Origin: Trifolium pratense
Taxonomy: Eukaryota > Streptophyta > Magnoliopsida > Fabales > Fabaceae
DNA length: 64,000 bases
Assembly: GCF_020283565.1 (NCBI RefSeq)
Contig: NC_060060.1
Location: 49,588,015 to 49,652,014, forward strand
Reading direction: 5' to 3'
In this document: piece by piece, positions 10,815 to 22,746 of the stretch
Layout of the letters: each line of letters begins with the position of its first letter
Numbering within the stretch: the first letter of the stretch is position 1
The notes under the pieces: generated by a model
Databases searched by the model: none
What the model saw: the letters and a program-made list of their open reading frames with translations, nothing else
What the model was told of the DNA's origin: nothing
Program-made: the position numbers and the translations under genes

Positions 10815-13800
10815 TCAAAGACAACTACTACAATTGCCAAGTTCTTGAACAATAGCTTCCATGGTTGGCCTCTCAAAGGGAATGTCATGTGAACAAAGGA
10901 TTGCCATTCTTGCTAGTTTAGCTGCCTCGTACTCAAAGAATCTTCCATGGAGATTCTGGTCAATGAATTCTTGGAATTTGAAGGATTCTGCGGCGAGGCG
11001 AATTGAGCTAGTGATCTTTTGCTTACCAGTGAGTATCTGGAAAAGAAGGATCCCGAAAGCATAAACATCGCTTTTTTCTGTGAACCGGCCTGTGGTAGTG
11101 TATTCTGGAGCTAGGTACCCCTTTGCGGCACTACCCTTTAGTGAAGAGAAGACAATATCATTTGTGAGAAGCTTATATAGGCCAGAATCTGAGAGCACCG
11201 GATTCTGTCTCTGATCGATGAGTACTTTATCAGCTGAGATGTTTTGGTGAACCAGAGCTGGTTTGTTTGGTTTGTATTTATGCAAATAAGCTAAGCCTGA
11301 TTAACAAATCAAAGTTCAGGATACACATCAAGAATTCAAGAAACAGCCATAATTATGTACTACATAAGATATCAATAATCAAAGTTCATTTTTATATAAA
11401 AATTAAGATACGATACACATGTATCGTAAGATATCGATAACCATGATCTTATGAATGGCCAGAATCTCAAATTAGTAGAAAGTAAAATATATTCTAAGGG
11501 TAGGATAGAAAGAGTTTACCTTTAGCAATTCCTTTTACAATAGAAACTCTAGTTGACCATTCAAGGACTTCACCATCACCTTCCTTCACATCGAGATATT
11601 GTGACAAATTTCCATTCGAAACAAAATCATAAACCAAGAAGCATTCACCTCGTCCCCTTGAACAACAAAATCCTCTCAACCTCACCAAATTATCATTCCT
11701 CAATGATGTCAAAATGTTCAATCCTTTAAGAAACTCAGCTTCATCTGATTTGCAACTAGTTTTACTTATGCTCTTAATAGCAACAATAGATCCATCTCTT
11801 AAAACTCCTTTATATGTTGCACTAAAGTTACTCTTACCCAACAAATTCAGCTCCGAGAAATACTGAGTCGCCGACTCTACTTCTTCCAAGTTGAACCTGA
11901 AACTTTGAAACATATCTTGCCTATCTCCATTGAAATTTCTACTATCGGCCAAAGGATCCCATCCATTTGCATACTCAAGGCTAACCAAAGGAGATCCATT
12001 CTTCCTGTATATGCCTTTTGTTTGATCGGTACTTAGACGGCTTTCGGTGATATCAAACGCACTGCCAAGCTTTTGCTTCCGCCGACGATACATTGTGACG
12101 CTTAGAATGCCTATTGCTGACAATGCAATTGTCGCCAGAACTATGCCGACAGTAATAGACGCTGTTTTTTTCGATTTCGACGTATTTTGGCACCGAGTTG
12201 TATTGCAAGGCAACTTTATATCTGCGGTTTCTGGGATTTCCTTTGGAATACCACCAACTCTTGCTCCATATGGTTCAGGCCTGTTGGGATTGGCATGATC
12301 TGATGCATTGCAAGCTTTCAAGGATGAAAATCCATCTCCGCATAGTCCCAAATTGTATTCATACACAAATTTGTCATCTAGTCTCTTCAGAGCTGCAATG
12401 AAACAAGGAAAACAAATAAACTTATATTAGATTAGATTAATTAATCATTTCTTATGAATAAAAATATTAATGGGAAAAAAAGATCAACAGTGTTAACATA
12501 TTAACGAATAAACAATCAATTTTATCTTTAAAAGTCTAAGGCGTTGTCATAGCAGTCTCTGAACTCTGAATGTGTCAAAATTATAAAAACATATCTAAAT
12601 GCATCTTTTGTTAGTCAATTTGATCCTCGAATAAGTCTTTTGTTAGTTAGTTTAGTACTCGGAATTATCTTCTATAAGACAATTTGAACCATAAAATTAC
12701 AAACAAAAAGCACACTTGAGTCTTGACACTCAAAAATATCTTCTTTATAACATCTCACACATCAAGGGACCAAATAGCTGTTCACTCATTAAACAAGACC
12801 ATGACAGGAATTTTGCTAAACGTTAACGAAAGAAATAAGCAGTAAGATAAGTAGAAACTTCATTACCAGGAGGTACATTTCCAGAAAGAGTATTGTTGTG
12901 AACATCAAGAACTTGAAGAAAAGGAGCTTCAGCTAGTTTAGTTGGAATTGAACCGAAAAGATTATTCGAGCTCAAATCTAGTCTCATCAACATTCCTAAG
13001 TCACCTAAACTAGCAGGAATAGCTCCAGCTAACTTGTTTGACTGTAGAGCAAGAACACTAAGCTTTTTCAAATCACCAAGCTGAGTAGGTATGCTTCCTG
13101 TTAACTGGTTATAACAAAGCTGCAAAACTACAAAACAAAGTATAAATGGAAAAAAAAAATTAGTACATATCCAAATTTGAACCAACAATAGAAAACAGTA
13201 ACAACAAAAAAAAAAACAATTTTAAGGAACAAAAGTAGACAAGGATAACAACATTACATAGATTTAAAAGTGATTGTCATACATATAGATTTATAATCAG
13301 ATTTTTTGTTAAATATAGTTCAGAAAAAAATCAACTTTTTGGGTTGCAAATTTAATTATTATAAACAACAAAAATAAAGAAAAGGCTAGATTTAGAAGTG
13401 ATTTTTTTATATAGTGAAAGTGATATAATCAGATTTTTTGTGAAATAGAGTTCAAAAAATGTTCATTTATCCAGGAAAAATGTAAATCATTTCAAGAAAA
13501 AACCATTAACTAGTTACTAAAGAACGTTCAAAATAGGAAAATTTGAAAAAAAATTAAAAAATTTTAAAAAAAGTACAAGAAATTATTAAAACTTAAAAGT
13601 ATAGCTACCACCTTAATTAATTTGTTCACACCTACCTCTTGCAATTAAAACACAAAACATTAAGTAGTCACAAAATTAGGTTTCAAGCTTCAAAAAGTAT
13701 CTTTGAAAAGCAGATTTCTCTAAAAAATGTTCATAACCATAGATTGCAAAAAAGAATTATATACAATAATTCCCTTTAAATGCACATCATAAAGAAACAA

Positions 13801-14312
13801 ACTTTCAACACATGAAGCAAAACCCAGATGCAAAACACAAAAAGTTTGAAACTTTACAACAAAAAACTAACTATTATACCTTGAAGATTCTCCATTTTAC
13901 CAATCTGAGATGGGATTTCACCAGAAAAATGATTCACATTCAAATACAAATCACTAAGCTGAGTCAGATTAGCAACTTCTCTTGGTATATCACCATACAA
14001 AGAGTTGTAATGCAAGTAAAGTCCTGTCAAATGCTTCAAATCACCAATAGCTGGTGATAATTTACCAGAAAGTCCTTTTCCTTGCAATGAAACATTTGCT
14101 ACTTGACCCTTTTCATTACAAGCTACACCTTCAAATGAATCATCACAAGGGTTACCATTCTTTGTCCATGAAGACAAAAAAATTCCTTCTGGATCTAAAC
14201 TAGCTTTTAAATCCAAAAGTGCTTTCAGCTCAGCATTTCCACAAACACCTTTTGGGCTTAAAACAAAAACCATTAGAGAAAAGATAAGAAAACTAAATAC
14301 TGAACAACCCAT
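10815..14312 (-). CDS. LRR receptor-like (pseudo)kinase, At5g51560-like, 4 exons
   Basis: Exons on the minus strand: 14312-13880, 13127-12867, 12392-11520 and 11296-10815. All introns are GT-AG and phase 1, giving 682 residues. Order: signal peptide (about 1-25, ending VCGNAEL); an LRR N-terminal cap with DPEGIFLSSW and GNPCDDSFEGVAC; about five leucine-rich repeats; a juxtamembrane region and one membrane helix (ITVGIVLATIALSAIGILSV); then a kinase domain with a glycine loop (LLGKSNFSATYKG), VAIK lysine and APEYTTTGRFTEKSDVYAFG. HRD reads HQN and DFG reads DSG, so both the catalytic base and the magnesium-binding Asp are missing, predicting a pseudokinase. From memory At5g51560 has the same kinds of substitution. 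It should sit in the plasma membrane; ligand unknown. The start is the first ATG before the signal peptide. Confidence 0.92.
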
Positions 14313-15480
14313 TTTTAGTTCTTGTTTGAAAATTGTTTTTTTGGTGATTCAAGCTAAGGAAAAAAAAAACACAATTTTTGTTGTTTAAAGTGGTTGTTTA
14401 ATGTTCAGTGTTTGTGTCTGGTTTGAGATGTTTTTCTGAACTAGGCATTGTGGAGGAAGTGACAAAAGTTTGTAGAGAAGTGGACAAGTCAGAAAATAAA
14501 GAGAGTACAGAAAATAATAATATTATAATAATAATTTAAATATAAAGAAAGAATGTGAAAACTGAAAAGTGGTGTACATGCTGCAGTGCATGCAATATGT
14601 GATGGAATATTGACCGTTGGATTGGTTGTACTTTTTGAAATGAATGTGTAGGGTTCTTGAGTTATATCTGGTGTAAGTGGTGTTACAAGTTCAAACTTCA
14701 AAGCATTGGGATGTTAGCATTTGTCCTCTCACAAATACCTCTTTACTCTTAAAATGAATGACACAGTTGAATGTTTCACGTATATCGATCTCTAATTTTA
14801 ACGATTATTATTTGTAATTGTATAATAGTAAAAATTATAAAAGTTCGATATTTTAAAAATACTCATTGAAATAAATCTAACAACATTTTATATTATTTAT
14901 TTTTGTTTATTAGTAGAATAATATAGTCAAAACAATATATGTGAATAGTAACGGTCAACGGAGTATTGAGACCTAACATACAAAGTGAAAAATGTTCAAA
15001 TTTGACTTAAATTTTTTGTTTTGTGTAATAATTAGACTCGTATATTTTAAGTATATAGAAATGAAAAATTTGAGATTCAAATTCAAATTTCTGGATAAAA
15101 TGTTCTTGTAACTATCAACAGAGTTGGATTGTGTTTAACTATTGAGCAGCACAATATTGTTTAAATTTAAATTACAATAATCCAGAAGGTTGAACTTGAA
15201 TCTAGTAGCCGAAAGAGATTAAAGAAATGGGTTATACATGGTCGCATTTTTCATGCAGTTTTGTAGTCACGACATTTGTGACCATTTATCAATGTATCAC
15301 CCTGCAACTGTAATCAGAATGGAGTTAAAACTATTTTATACTAGAAATGACCCCATAATCAGATTTAACTGGTGGTAAATGTAAAAAAAAATAAAAACTA
15401 AAATCAATGTACTATCATTTATTTATTTATTTTCGAGTCTTATAGTTATACAACACTCCATTTAATTTATTATCAATGTA
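14313..15480. other. Upstream region of the receptor kinase
   Basis: No gene. The first 150 bp probably hold the 5' leader and promoter of the minus-strand kinase gene. TA-rich repeats occur at 14510-14540. Confidence 0.4.
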
Positions 15481-15631
15481 TACTCCCTCCGGTCATTAAT
15501 ATAAGAAAACTTTTAATTTTTAGATACATTGAACCATTGATGTATCTAGACTATGATATGTTCTAGATACATCAATGTTTCAATGTATCTAAAATATAAA
15601 AGTTTTTTTATAATAAGGATCGGAGAGAATA
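15481..15631. mobile_element. MITE (Stowaway-like), 151 bp
   Basis: TACTCCCTCCGGTCATTAAT at the left and ATAAGGATCGGAGAGAATAT at the right form inverted ends. The interior is nearly palindromic around TGTATCTAGACTATG..TTCTAGATACATCA. The same family occurs at 38939-39088. Confidence 0.7.
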
Positions 15632-16845
15632 TTTATTAATTAATTTCTTGTAGTTCAATTTACCGAACTACTTCAAAATGAGAGAGGACTATTCGAAGTT
15701 CAAAGCATCGGATGCTACTCGATGAATGAACTGTTACATTTGTCCTAAGCTTCTCCTTGATTCCTTTGGAGTGAACTGCAAAAGTGGCACTTTATTTTAT
15801 GAGTGAGTGCTGTAAAAGCAAGATGGAGTGTGCCATGCCAATAGGAGTATGTATGAAATGGCAGCATTATTATGATACCTAAAATCAATAGAGATTGTGC
15901 AATTATAGTAGTACCTAGGAAAAGAGATGTTAATAATTATCTCAATTTCAAATTTAAGCTTTGATAACATAAAATGCAAATTATGCAATAGTATTGCTTA
16001 AAAAATAATTTTACTTTTTTTTGTTCGTTGTATAATATGGAAGAGTTTCACATGTGTTTCATGATGCAACACTTGTTTGAATCGTTGGATCAAGTTATTC
16101 TACAAAATGCTTTCATGTTCCCTCCACACTATATCAACTTTTATTTCCGTTTTTTCTTTTTGACGAAATAAAATCACTTTAGTTTTTCTTTTCATTTTTT
16201 TTTAATTATCGAAATTTTATTTATTTATTTTTGTTCAAATCTTTTTCAAGCACATAGTGTACAACAATGACAAACTAAAAAAACCCAGAAATTATTTCCA
16301 ATAACAAATAATTTCAAAGTTCAAGAATATAACTGCTTCAAAAATTCAAGAATTATTTATAATTATAACTGTTTCAAAAAAAAAAATTATAACAATAAAA
16401 ATGATTCAAGATTTATTGATCCTAATTAATTTGTCCACGTTTCTCTCCTCCCCCACTCTTGAATGTTTTCTTCATCAAAATTTCTGCTATTCCCTATTCA
16501 TCACCATTTTCTGCCATCGTTATAGAGAAAAAATTTAAAGTGAATTTTTTGGTGTTGTTACCAATTTCTTCTTCCATACAATTTCTTAGAAAAAGCTATG
16601 TTTTTCACAATGAATGAGTGAGTGGGTTATGTGAAATTAATTGGAGCAGAGAGATAGATGAGATTAATTGAGGAGAGAAAGATGAAATGAGGTTGATTCA
16701 GCAGAGAGAGATCTGGGATTAATTGATGAGAGAGAAAGATTAATCCAACATAGGATAATGTGGTGAGGATGTAGGATATTAGGATGTACTGAATCCATCT
16801 AACGGTTAAAATCAAGTCTTGCATCATGCAAGACATTAGTGACTT
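15632..16845. other. Gene-free AT-rich stretch
   Basis: No coding sequence. GAGAGA-rich short repeats at 16640-16740 contain degenerate units of TGAGATTAATTGA and AGAGAGA. Confidence 0.4.
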
Positions 16846-17605
16846 GTGCACAGTAGAACTCGCCTGAATTTAGATACTTTTAATAGAGGGCATGCAGGTT
16901 TTTCAAGTCAAGGAAGTCCTAGTGCATTCAGCACTATTCCAGACTCTCAGCCACAAAACTACACCATAGTACAAGATGAAGAGTTGGACGAGGTGGTTCG
17001 AAAGATTTGCAGGTCATTCGACGGAACACACCTTTATGCCTTATATATCGAAGCACCAAAACAGAAAAATTACAAGCTAGCTAGAAGTGTTGGACAACCA
17101 TACAACACACGTTTAAGGGTGCGGTCCTACTAATCATTCCTTATGAACAGGGACGGAACCAGAAAAAATCATCGAGGATGGCGGAAATATATAACACTTG
17201 ATAAATAACATCAACCATAACTAACTCCTACTATTTAATAATTGCATGCACCTTAATTTAATGGAAAATAAAAAACATATATCCTAAAAAAGCATATACA
17301 TACCAAAATATTAGTATTATTTTATAAATATATACTAATATAAACCTTTATAAAAGATTGAGGTGACTGAACCAAACAGAACATGGGTGGCAGACTATAT
17401 TTTTTTTTTTCAATAGCAAGGGTGGCAATATATGTGTTACTTAGGATTATATACTAGTACTATATATACGTAGGGGTGGCGGCTGCCCCTTTTCCACATA
17501 ACCTAGTTCTGTCCCTGCTTAAGAAGTTCCTTTAGTGGGAGTCAAGCCTTCTTTAATTAAAGAAGATTTTCTTAGAGATAAATTAGGGTTCTCTGTTATA
17601 CATTT
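16846..17605 (+). pseudogene. Unrecognised coding relic split by a hAT MITE
   Basis: An open frame (16846-17133) has a protein-like composition (Gln/Ser-rich start, then IVQDEELDEVVRKICRSFDG). It shifts frame near 17105 into QHTFKGAVLLIIPY, is cut by the MITE at 17148-17517, and continues beyond it in the same shifted frame as EVPLVGVKPSLIKEDFLRDK until about 17600. Removing the insert joins the two halves. I cannot name the family; a transposon protein or a dead host gene are both possible. Confidence 0.4.
17148..17517. mobile_element. hAT-like MITE, 370 bp
   Basis: Inverted ends CAGGGACGGAACCAG and CTAGTTCTGTCCCTG. Flanking 8-mers CTTATGAA (17140-17147) and CTTAAGAA (17518-17525) differ at one base, matching an 8-bp hAT target duplication. 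No coding capacity. Confidence 0.85.
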
Positions 17606-17607
17606 GA

Positions 17608-17975
17608 CCCTGTTTGGCAAAAAATAATGGATAGTTGATAAGTTATCTTATAGCGGGTGAACTTATAGCGAATAAGCTAGTTGATTGAATTTGTAGTGTT
17701 TTGTAAAATTAGCGGTTGAACTAGTTTATAAATATGAAATGACATAAAAAAGATACGTTTAATTAATATATTTTTTCAAGTAAGATGACAAGGGTAAAGT
17801 TAGAAGAAAAAATTATAAGTTATAGGCTCATAAGCTAATTGAAATATCGTTTTTAAAATAAGCTAGTAAAATAAGTTATAAACTCTTTTTGAAAAATTGG
17901 TACCAAACGGGTTTTTTTAGCCAAAAGAGCTTATAAGTTATAAGCTAGTTTATGTCTTCCCAAACAAAGCCTTTT
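17608..17975. mobile_element. MITE-like inverted repeat with CCTGTTTGG ends
   Basis: Begins near ACCCTGTTTGGCAAAAAATA and ends TCCCAAACAAAGCCT, with internal TTATAAGTTATAAGCTAG motifs. Related CTGTTTGG.. TTATAAGCT.. sequence recurs at 54865, 55060 and 63180. Confidence 0.5.
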
Positions 17976-18793
17976 TCACATCATTTTCTTTCTTCTTGGA
18001 AATTCATTCCATGTATGTTTCAATATGATTTTTCATGTTTTAAATCAACGATTTTTTTAGGCATGACATATATTTATGATTTAAAGCATACATAGAAAAT
18101 CATAGAAATGAAGACTAAAATATCATGAAAAAGAAGATAAAAGACTAAATCGTTACCTCAAATTTAGTTAATGAACACATGGGTGATTTTGCAATGACTA
18201 AATCAGCAATACTTGGAGTTGATTTGTTGGTAAAAACTAGAGACCTCACAATGTGATCCTCCCTATATCTCACACATGAGTGATTTTGCAATGATTAAAT
18301 TAGCAATCTTCGAAGTTGACTTGGTGGTAAAAGCTAGAGACCTTAGAGTGTGATCCTACCTATATCTCAAGGCATGGTGTGATCCTCCTTCTTCTTAAGC
18401 TTCAAATTTCTTGGTGCCAATTTATGTGTTAGATTAAGTTTTTTTTTTAAAAAAAAAAAAACCTGACAAATAAAACAATACCAAACTACCTCACTTAAAA
18501 CAAATATTTTCACAGTAATATACTTTTAGTACATAGGGACAGTAATGCCACTCTGGTTGGCGCCATCAACAAGGATTTTTTTTTTTTAATTGGAATCGAC
18601 AATACATTTTAATTGTTAGTTTAAAAAAAAAATGTTTTTCTGATGGCGCAAGTCACATTGACATCCTGTCCCCAAATATTAAAAGTTAGGGTAGTGTGGA
18701 AATTTATTTTAAAAGTAGGTAGTTTTATATTATTTTGTTTTGTCAGAGATTTTTCTAAAATAAAAATTGTTGGATGAATGATCAATCCACACA
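17976..18793. other. Gene-free stretch with a small tandem repeat
   Basis: Two copies (about 18170-18265 and 18266-18365) of a roughly 95-bp unit share GTGATTTTGCAATGA.TAAAT.AGCAAT and CTAGAGACCT.A..TGTGATCCT. No gene seen. Confidence 0.5.
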
Positions 18794-18802
18794 AAATTTT
18801 AA

Positions 18803-19139
18803 GGCAAAATTACACTACAGGTCCTTTATCTTATTTTTTTGTAACACTTTGGTCCTTTATCTTTTTTTTGTAACAATTTGGTCCTTTATCTTTTTTTTTC
18901 ATAACACTGTGATCCGTATCTTATTTATTTATAAAAAATAAAGGACCAAAGTGTTACAAATAAAATAAGATAAAGGACCAAACTGTTACAAAAAAAGGGA
19001 CTAAAATGTTACAAATAAAAAAAATAAAGGACTAAAGTGTTACAAATAAAAGATAAAGGACCAAAGTGTTACAAAAAAAAGATAAAGGACCAAAGTGTTA
19101 CAAAAAAATAAGATAAAGGACCTGTAGTGTAATTTTGCC
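18803..19139. mobile_element. Fold-back MITE (Mutator-like), copy 1, with 9-bp target duplication
   Basis: Ends GGCAAAATTACACTACAGG and CCTGTAGTGTAATTTTGCC are perfect inverted repeats. The arms are built of tandem units reading AAAGGACCAAAGTGTTACAA every 25-30 bp. AAATTTTAA is duplicated exactly at 18794-18802 and 19140-19148. A 9-bp TSD is characteristic of Mutator-type transposition. No coding. Confidence 0.9.
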
Positions 19140-19148
19140 AAATTTTAA

Positions 19149-19676
19149 ATATTAATAATGGAAAATGAAAATCTTAATGAACTTGTTTTATAGCACCCCA
19201 AGTCGTGGGGAAAATTGGAATTTTTTTTTTTTGGTACATGGGAAAATTGGAATTTTTTTATTTGATTAATGTAATGCTAACCTGAAAAGTTGTTTTGCAA
19301 AGTACTCTCTTACTGCTTTATATGGGGCATATCTAGCATCATATCTGAGAAGGTTGTTGACCCTGACACAATGACACCCCATCACAGTTATTGCATATTG
19401 CCCACACACATTGCTGTTTCCATTAATTTGCTCTAGAAAATAAATTTGAAATCTTGCTTATGACTATTAATATTATTTAGAGTTTACCGGTGGTTAGAGT
19501 CGTGATTGGATCATCTCCTTCACTCGTCTCTTTATCTCTCAATTCTCTTTATTTCTTTCTTAATTTTAATCTCTCTCTTCAATAAAAAATTTTAAAATAA
19601 TAATGAGAGAGAGTGAGATTAAGAGAGAGATAGAGAGGATTGAGAGGAAAGTGAAAGAAATGATCCAAATCCGTTA
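19149..19676. other. Gene-free stretch
   Basis: AT-rich. Pyrimidine-rich TCTCTC and GAGAGAG segments at 19520-19650 form an imperfect inverted repeat. No gene. Confidence 0.4.
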
Positions 19677-19689
19677 GACTCATGATATA

Positions 19690-20290
19690 TATATATTTTG
19701 GCCTTGATACCCTAATTCTTTCTCTTGCCGCCGCAAAAACTTCTTCCTGTTCTCTTTTTTCTAGTTTATCAATTAGGGAGGGTGATTGAGGATCAATTTT
19801 GATCCAAAATCACCCCTCTTGATTCTTTTTTAATTACGTTTTTATTTAAATAAGTGATTTTCACATATTCTTGCGTTCGTTTGAGATTTTCATATTTGTG
19901 ATTTATTTGTCTGGTGTTTGTTTTGAGTCCCGTCTTGGTACAGTGTTTGTTTTGAGTCCCGTCTCAGTACGGTGTTTGTTCTGTCTTAGTATGGTATTTG
20001 TTTTGTTCATTTTTGCAGATTTGCTTCGATCCAGATCCAATACAGATTCAATGACTCTAGCGTCTTCAACGTTGCAGATTCCGGAGCATGACTATTCCGG
20101 ACACTTGTATTTCGTCATATCAATTGTAGGCTTAAAGATATAGCCGTTTTATGCTATTAACTCAGATGCTGTGAGATTGTTGACAGATTAATCCTTTTTA
20201 GTTTTTAGCGATTTTGAATATGTAATGATTTTGATTGATGTACTATCTACCAATATGAATGAATACTGTTTATGTTTGTAAAAAAAAAAA
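19690..20290 (+). mobile_element. Non-coding poly(A) retroposon, copy B, full length (601 bp)
   Basis: Bounded by a perfect 13-bp target duplication GACTCATGATATA (19677-19689 and 20291-20303) and ending in an A10-11 tail, the hallmarks of target-primed reverse transcription. It has no tRNA-type A/B boxes that I can see and no reverse transcriptase. The 5' end resembles a plant mRNA leader (CCTAATTC..GCCGCCGC). Inside are three variants of a GTCCCGTCTTAGTACGGTGT motif whose number differs among copies. Possibly a deletion derivative of a LINE or a retroposed RNA family. Confidence 0.85.
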
Positions 20291-20599
20291 GACTCATGAT
20301 ATAAATAAATGAAAATGTTTCTTGCGAATTGTTTTTATGACAACAAAATTTTATTTTTATTAAAATTTTATAAAAGGAGGGTATTAGCTATGAGACCAAT
20401 TGCACCGGATAATTTACCCATGGTGGCGAAATACTCTTAAGCTCAATGCATTTACACGCCTCAGTCAAATTCGATAAGTTCTTCTCATTCTATATTTTAT
20501 TTTATTATGTTATCAATTTTATTTTATGATGTATCATATTTATTTGTACCAATGTTTATTGATTTATTGTATTGAAATAATTCTATGTCAGATATTTTT

Positions 20600-20830
20600 C
20601 CAACACAGATAAAAAAATATCGAAGAAAACTCGAATGAACCCTAAAAATATGTGAATATTATCACTTATTTAAATAAAAATAAATAAAAAACGATCAAGT
20701 GGAGTGATTTTTGGATCAAATAAAAATTGATCCTAAATCACCCCCTCTAATTGATCAACCAAAAGAAGAAGAAGAAATATGAAGGTGAGGGTGGCGGCTA
20801 GAGATGAAGGAAAAATTAGGTCTGATTTTT
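20600..20830 (-). mobile_element. Poly(A) retroposon, copy D (5' part only)
   Basis: The reverse strand matches the 5' part of copy B: GGGGGTGATTTAGGATCAAT, then AAATAAGTGATAAT.TTCACATA. The 3' half and the tail are absent, which is unusual for this class and suggests later deletion. Confidence 0.6.
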
Positions 20831-21580
20831 CTAATTTAGTGGGAATAAAGTGAAAATATATGAAGTGAATAAGTATAAACTTAATTTTCGTAAAAAAGAA
20901 AGTATAAACTTAATTAAGAATCCTATAAGAAAAATTTGGTGACATAAAACTACGGTGAAAGAAAAAAGAGTATGATGCATACAAGAAAACTTACCCAAAA
21001 CAATAGTTTAGAAGACCAAACATATTCTTGAGAAAGTATACTAAACTTTAAATTGAAGTTATTTGACTAGAACAAATACATTTGGAGATAAAATTTGAAA
21101 AAACGATAATGAACCTTGACTTCATTCTCTCCAATTAAGGTGACGATCAACTCTATGCAACATGTTAAGAAATCCCCCAATATCTCTAAGCCATCAACAT
21201 TAGTTAACCACATTCTTTTGCGATAAATTTATGTGTTCCAACTTGAGCCTTCAAGTCCTGGTAAAAGGAAGAAATGTTCGTTCTATATATAAAACGAACA
21301 TCTCTATATGGAAATTATAAGGTTGATATCATGGATAATGATAATAATTTCTAGCTGGTTAAATTTGATCAAGTAGTTGATATGGAAAGAGTTATTTTTT
21401 ATGGTTCATAGACGGTTATATTTAAAAATAATAATTTGACAAAATATAATCATATTTATAAAAAGTTCTATGTTTATCTTATAAAGTGCTATTTTCTATA
21501 ATTGTAATTTCTCTTAATTGGTGTGGACTTCAATCTTCAAATGATTGGGATGTAGTATAACCATATATAGGTGGGGAAGA
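20831..21580. other. Gene-free stretch
   Basis: AT-rich, no coding sequence and no clear element ends. Confidence 0.4.
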
Positions 21581-21581
21581 A

Positions 21582-21803
21582 CTGAATCACTTTTTGAATT
21601 GTGATGATCTTGTTAAGGGACAGCCTATTCAACATTTGATATGGTTAACTACTATTTGGTGTTTATGGAGATTGAGGGACAATATCATCTTTCGAGGGGA
21701 GGTGGCTGATGTATCTGTGTTAATTGATAGACGATTTCATGGATTTGGTTTAGTGGCAGAGCCGATCGCAGTCCATTTATTCTTTTTCGGATTGGTGTAC
21801 TAA
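21582..21803 (+). mobile_element. LINE ORF2 fragment (zf-RVT region)
   Basis: The frame reads NCDDLVKGQPIQHLIWLTTI then WCLWRLRDNIIFRG, the zinc-binding reverse-transcriptase C-terminal region of plant LINEs (typical pattern W..IW.LW..RN..IF). Both sides are missing. Confidence 0.65.
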
Positions 21804-22447
21804 TCGTATTGTACGTTTACAAAACATATAATCTTTTGACTTGAATTATAAGGGTTTGAGTACCCCTTATACTCTTTTATAATTCATTATTGCTTATAAA
21901 AAAAACTGTATACACTAATATCTTAAACAAGATAGGACAATAATTAGTGCAAAATATTCTCAAAAGTTATTATTGTATTGTCAAGAGTTGATTCAAATTC
22001 AAAACTCTAATTAAGTGTGTAAAAAAAAAAATAGACTCAAATTAATCATCACATCCGAACGGAATTGGATTTGCTGCAGTTTTAAATCTGCAGTTTGGTG
22101 CATTCCATATAACATGTGAGAGAGACAAAGAAAAATTTGTCATGAGAGAGAAAACAGATTTTCAACAAAAATAATAAAAATATTGCTTTGTGTGTTAAAT
22201 GCAGGAACTGCACCAAAATTGGACAGCAGTGAATCCTCATCCACATCCGAACACTCTCTTATATTTACAAACTAAAATTGACCACTATTAATTATTAGTA
22301 ATCACTCATCACCATCTAACACGTCGTTCAAAATATTGGATTATTAGGAAGATTCCTTGATTTTATATTGTTTACACTCCTTCTCATACCACCCAAATGC
22401 TATTTACAAACTAAATTTAAAATATGTCGACATTTAATTTTTCTTAT
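21804..22447. other. Gene-free stretch
   Basis: AT-rich. Approximate inverted similarity between CCGAACGGAATTGGATTTGC (near 22046) and the GTGAATCCTCATCCACATCC (near 22228) region may mark a decayed MITE. Confidence 0.35.
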
Positions 22448-22746
22448 TACTCCTCCGGTACTTTTTATAAGGAACACTTTAAAAAAATCACACAGATCAA
22501 TGAAGCACATTTAACATAGTTATTTTTATTTAATACTCTTATAAATTTAAATTTATTCCATGTATACCCTTATTTAATTACTCTTTATTCAACTAACTTA
22601 CTTATTTTTAAATTCTCTCTCATAATAAATAAGGGCATAAGTCAAATTGAACATTTAAAACATTTGAAAATTGGTCAAAGTTTCTTATAAAAAGGACCAA
22701 ATTTTTTGCCCTAAGTGTTCCTTATAAAAAGGACCGGAGGGAGTAT
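22448..22746. mobile_element. MITE with CTCCCTCCGGTCC ends, about 300 bp
   Basis: ACTCCTCCGGTACTTTTTAT.. and ..ATAAAAAGGACCGGAGGGAG are inverted repeats of about 30 bp, also covering AAGGAACACTT. No coding. Confidence 0.75.

Noticed and set aside
18803..19139. Regularly spaced repeats reminiscent of a CRISPR array
   Set aside because: Plant nuclear DNA; the spacing reflects tandem units in fold-back arms with inverted symmetry and a transposon target duplication.
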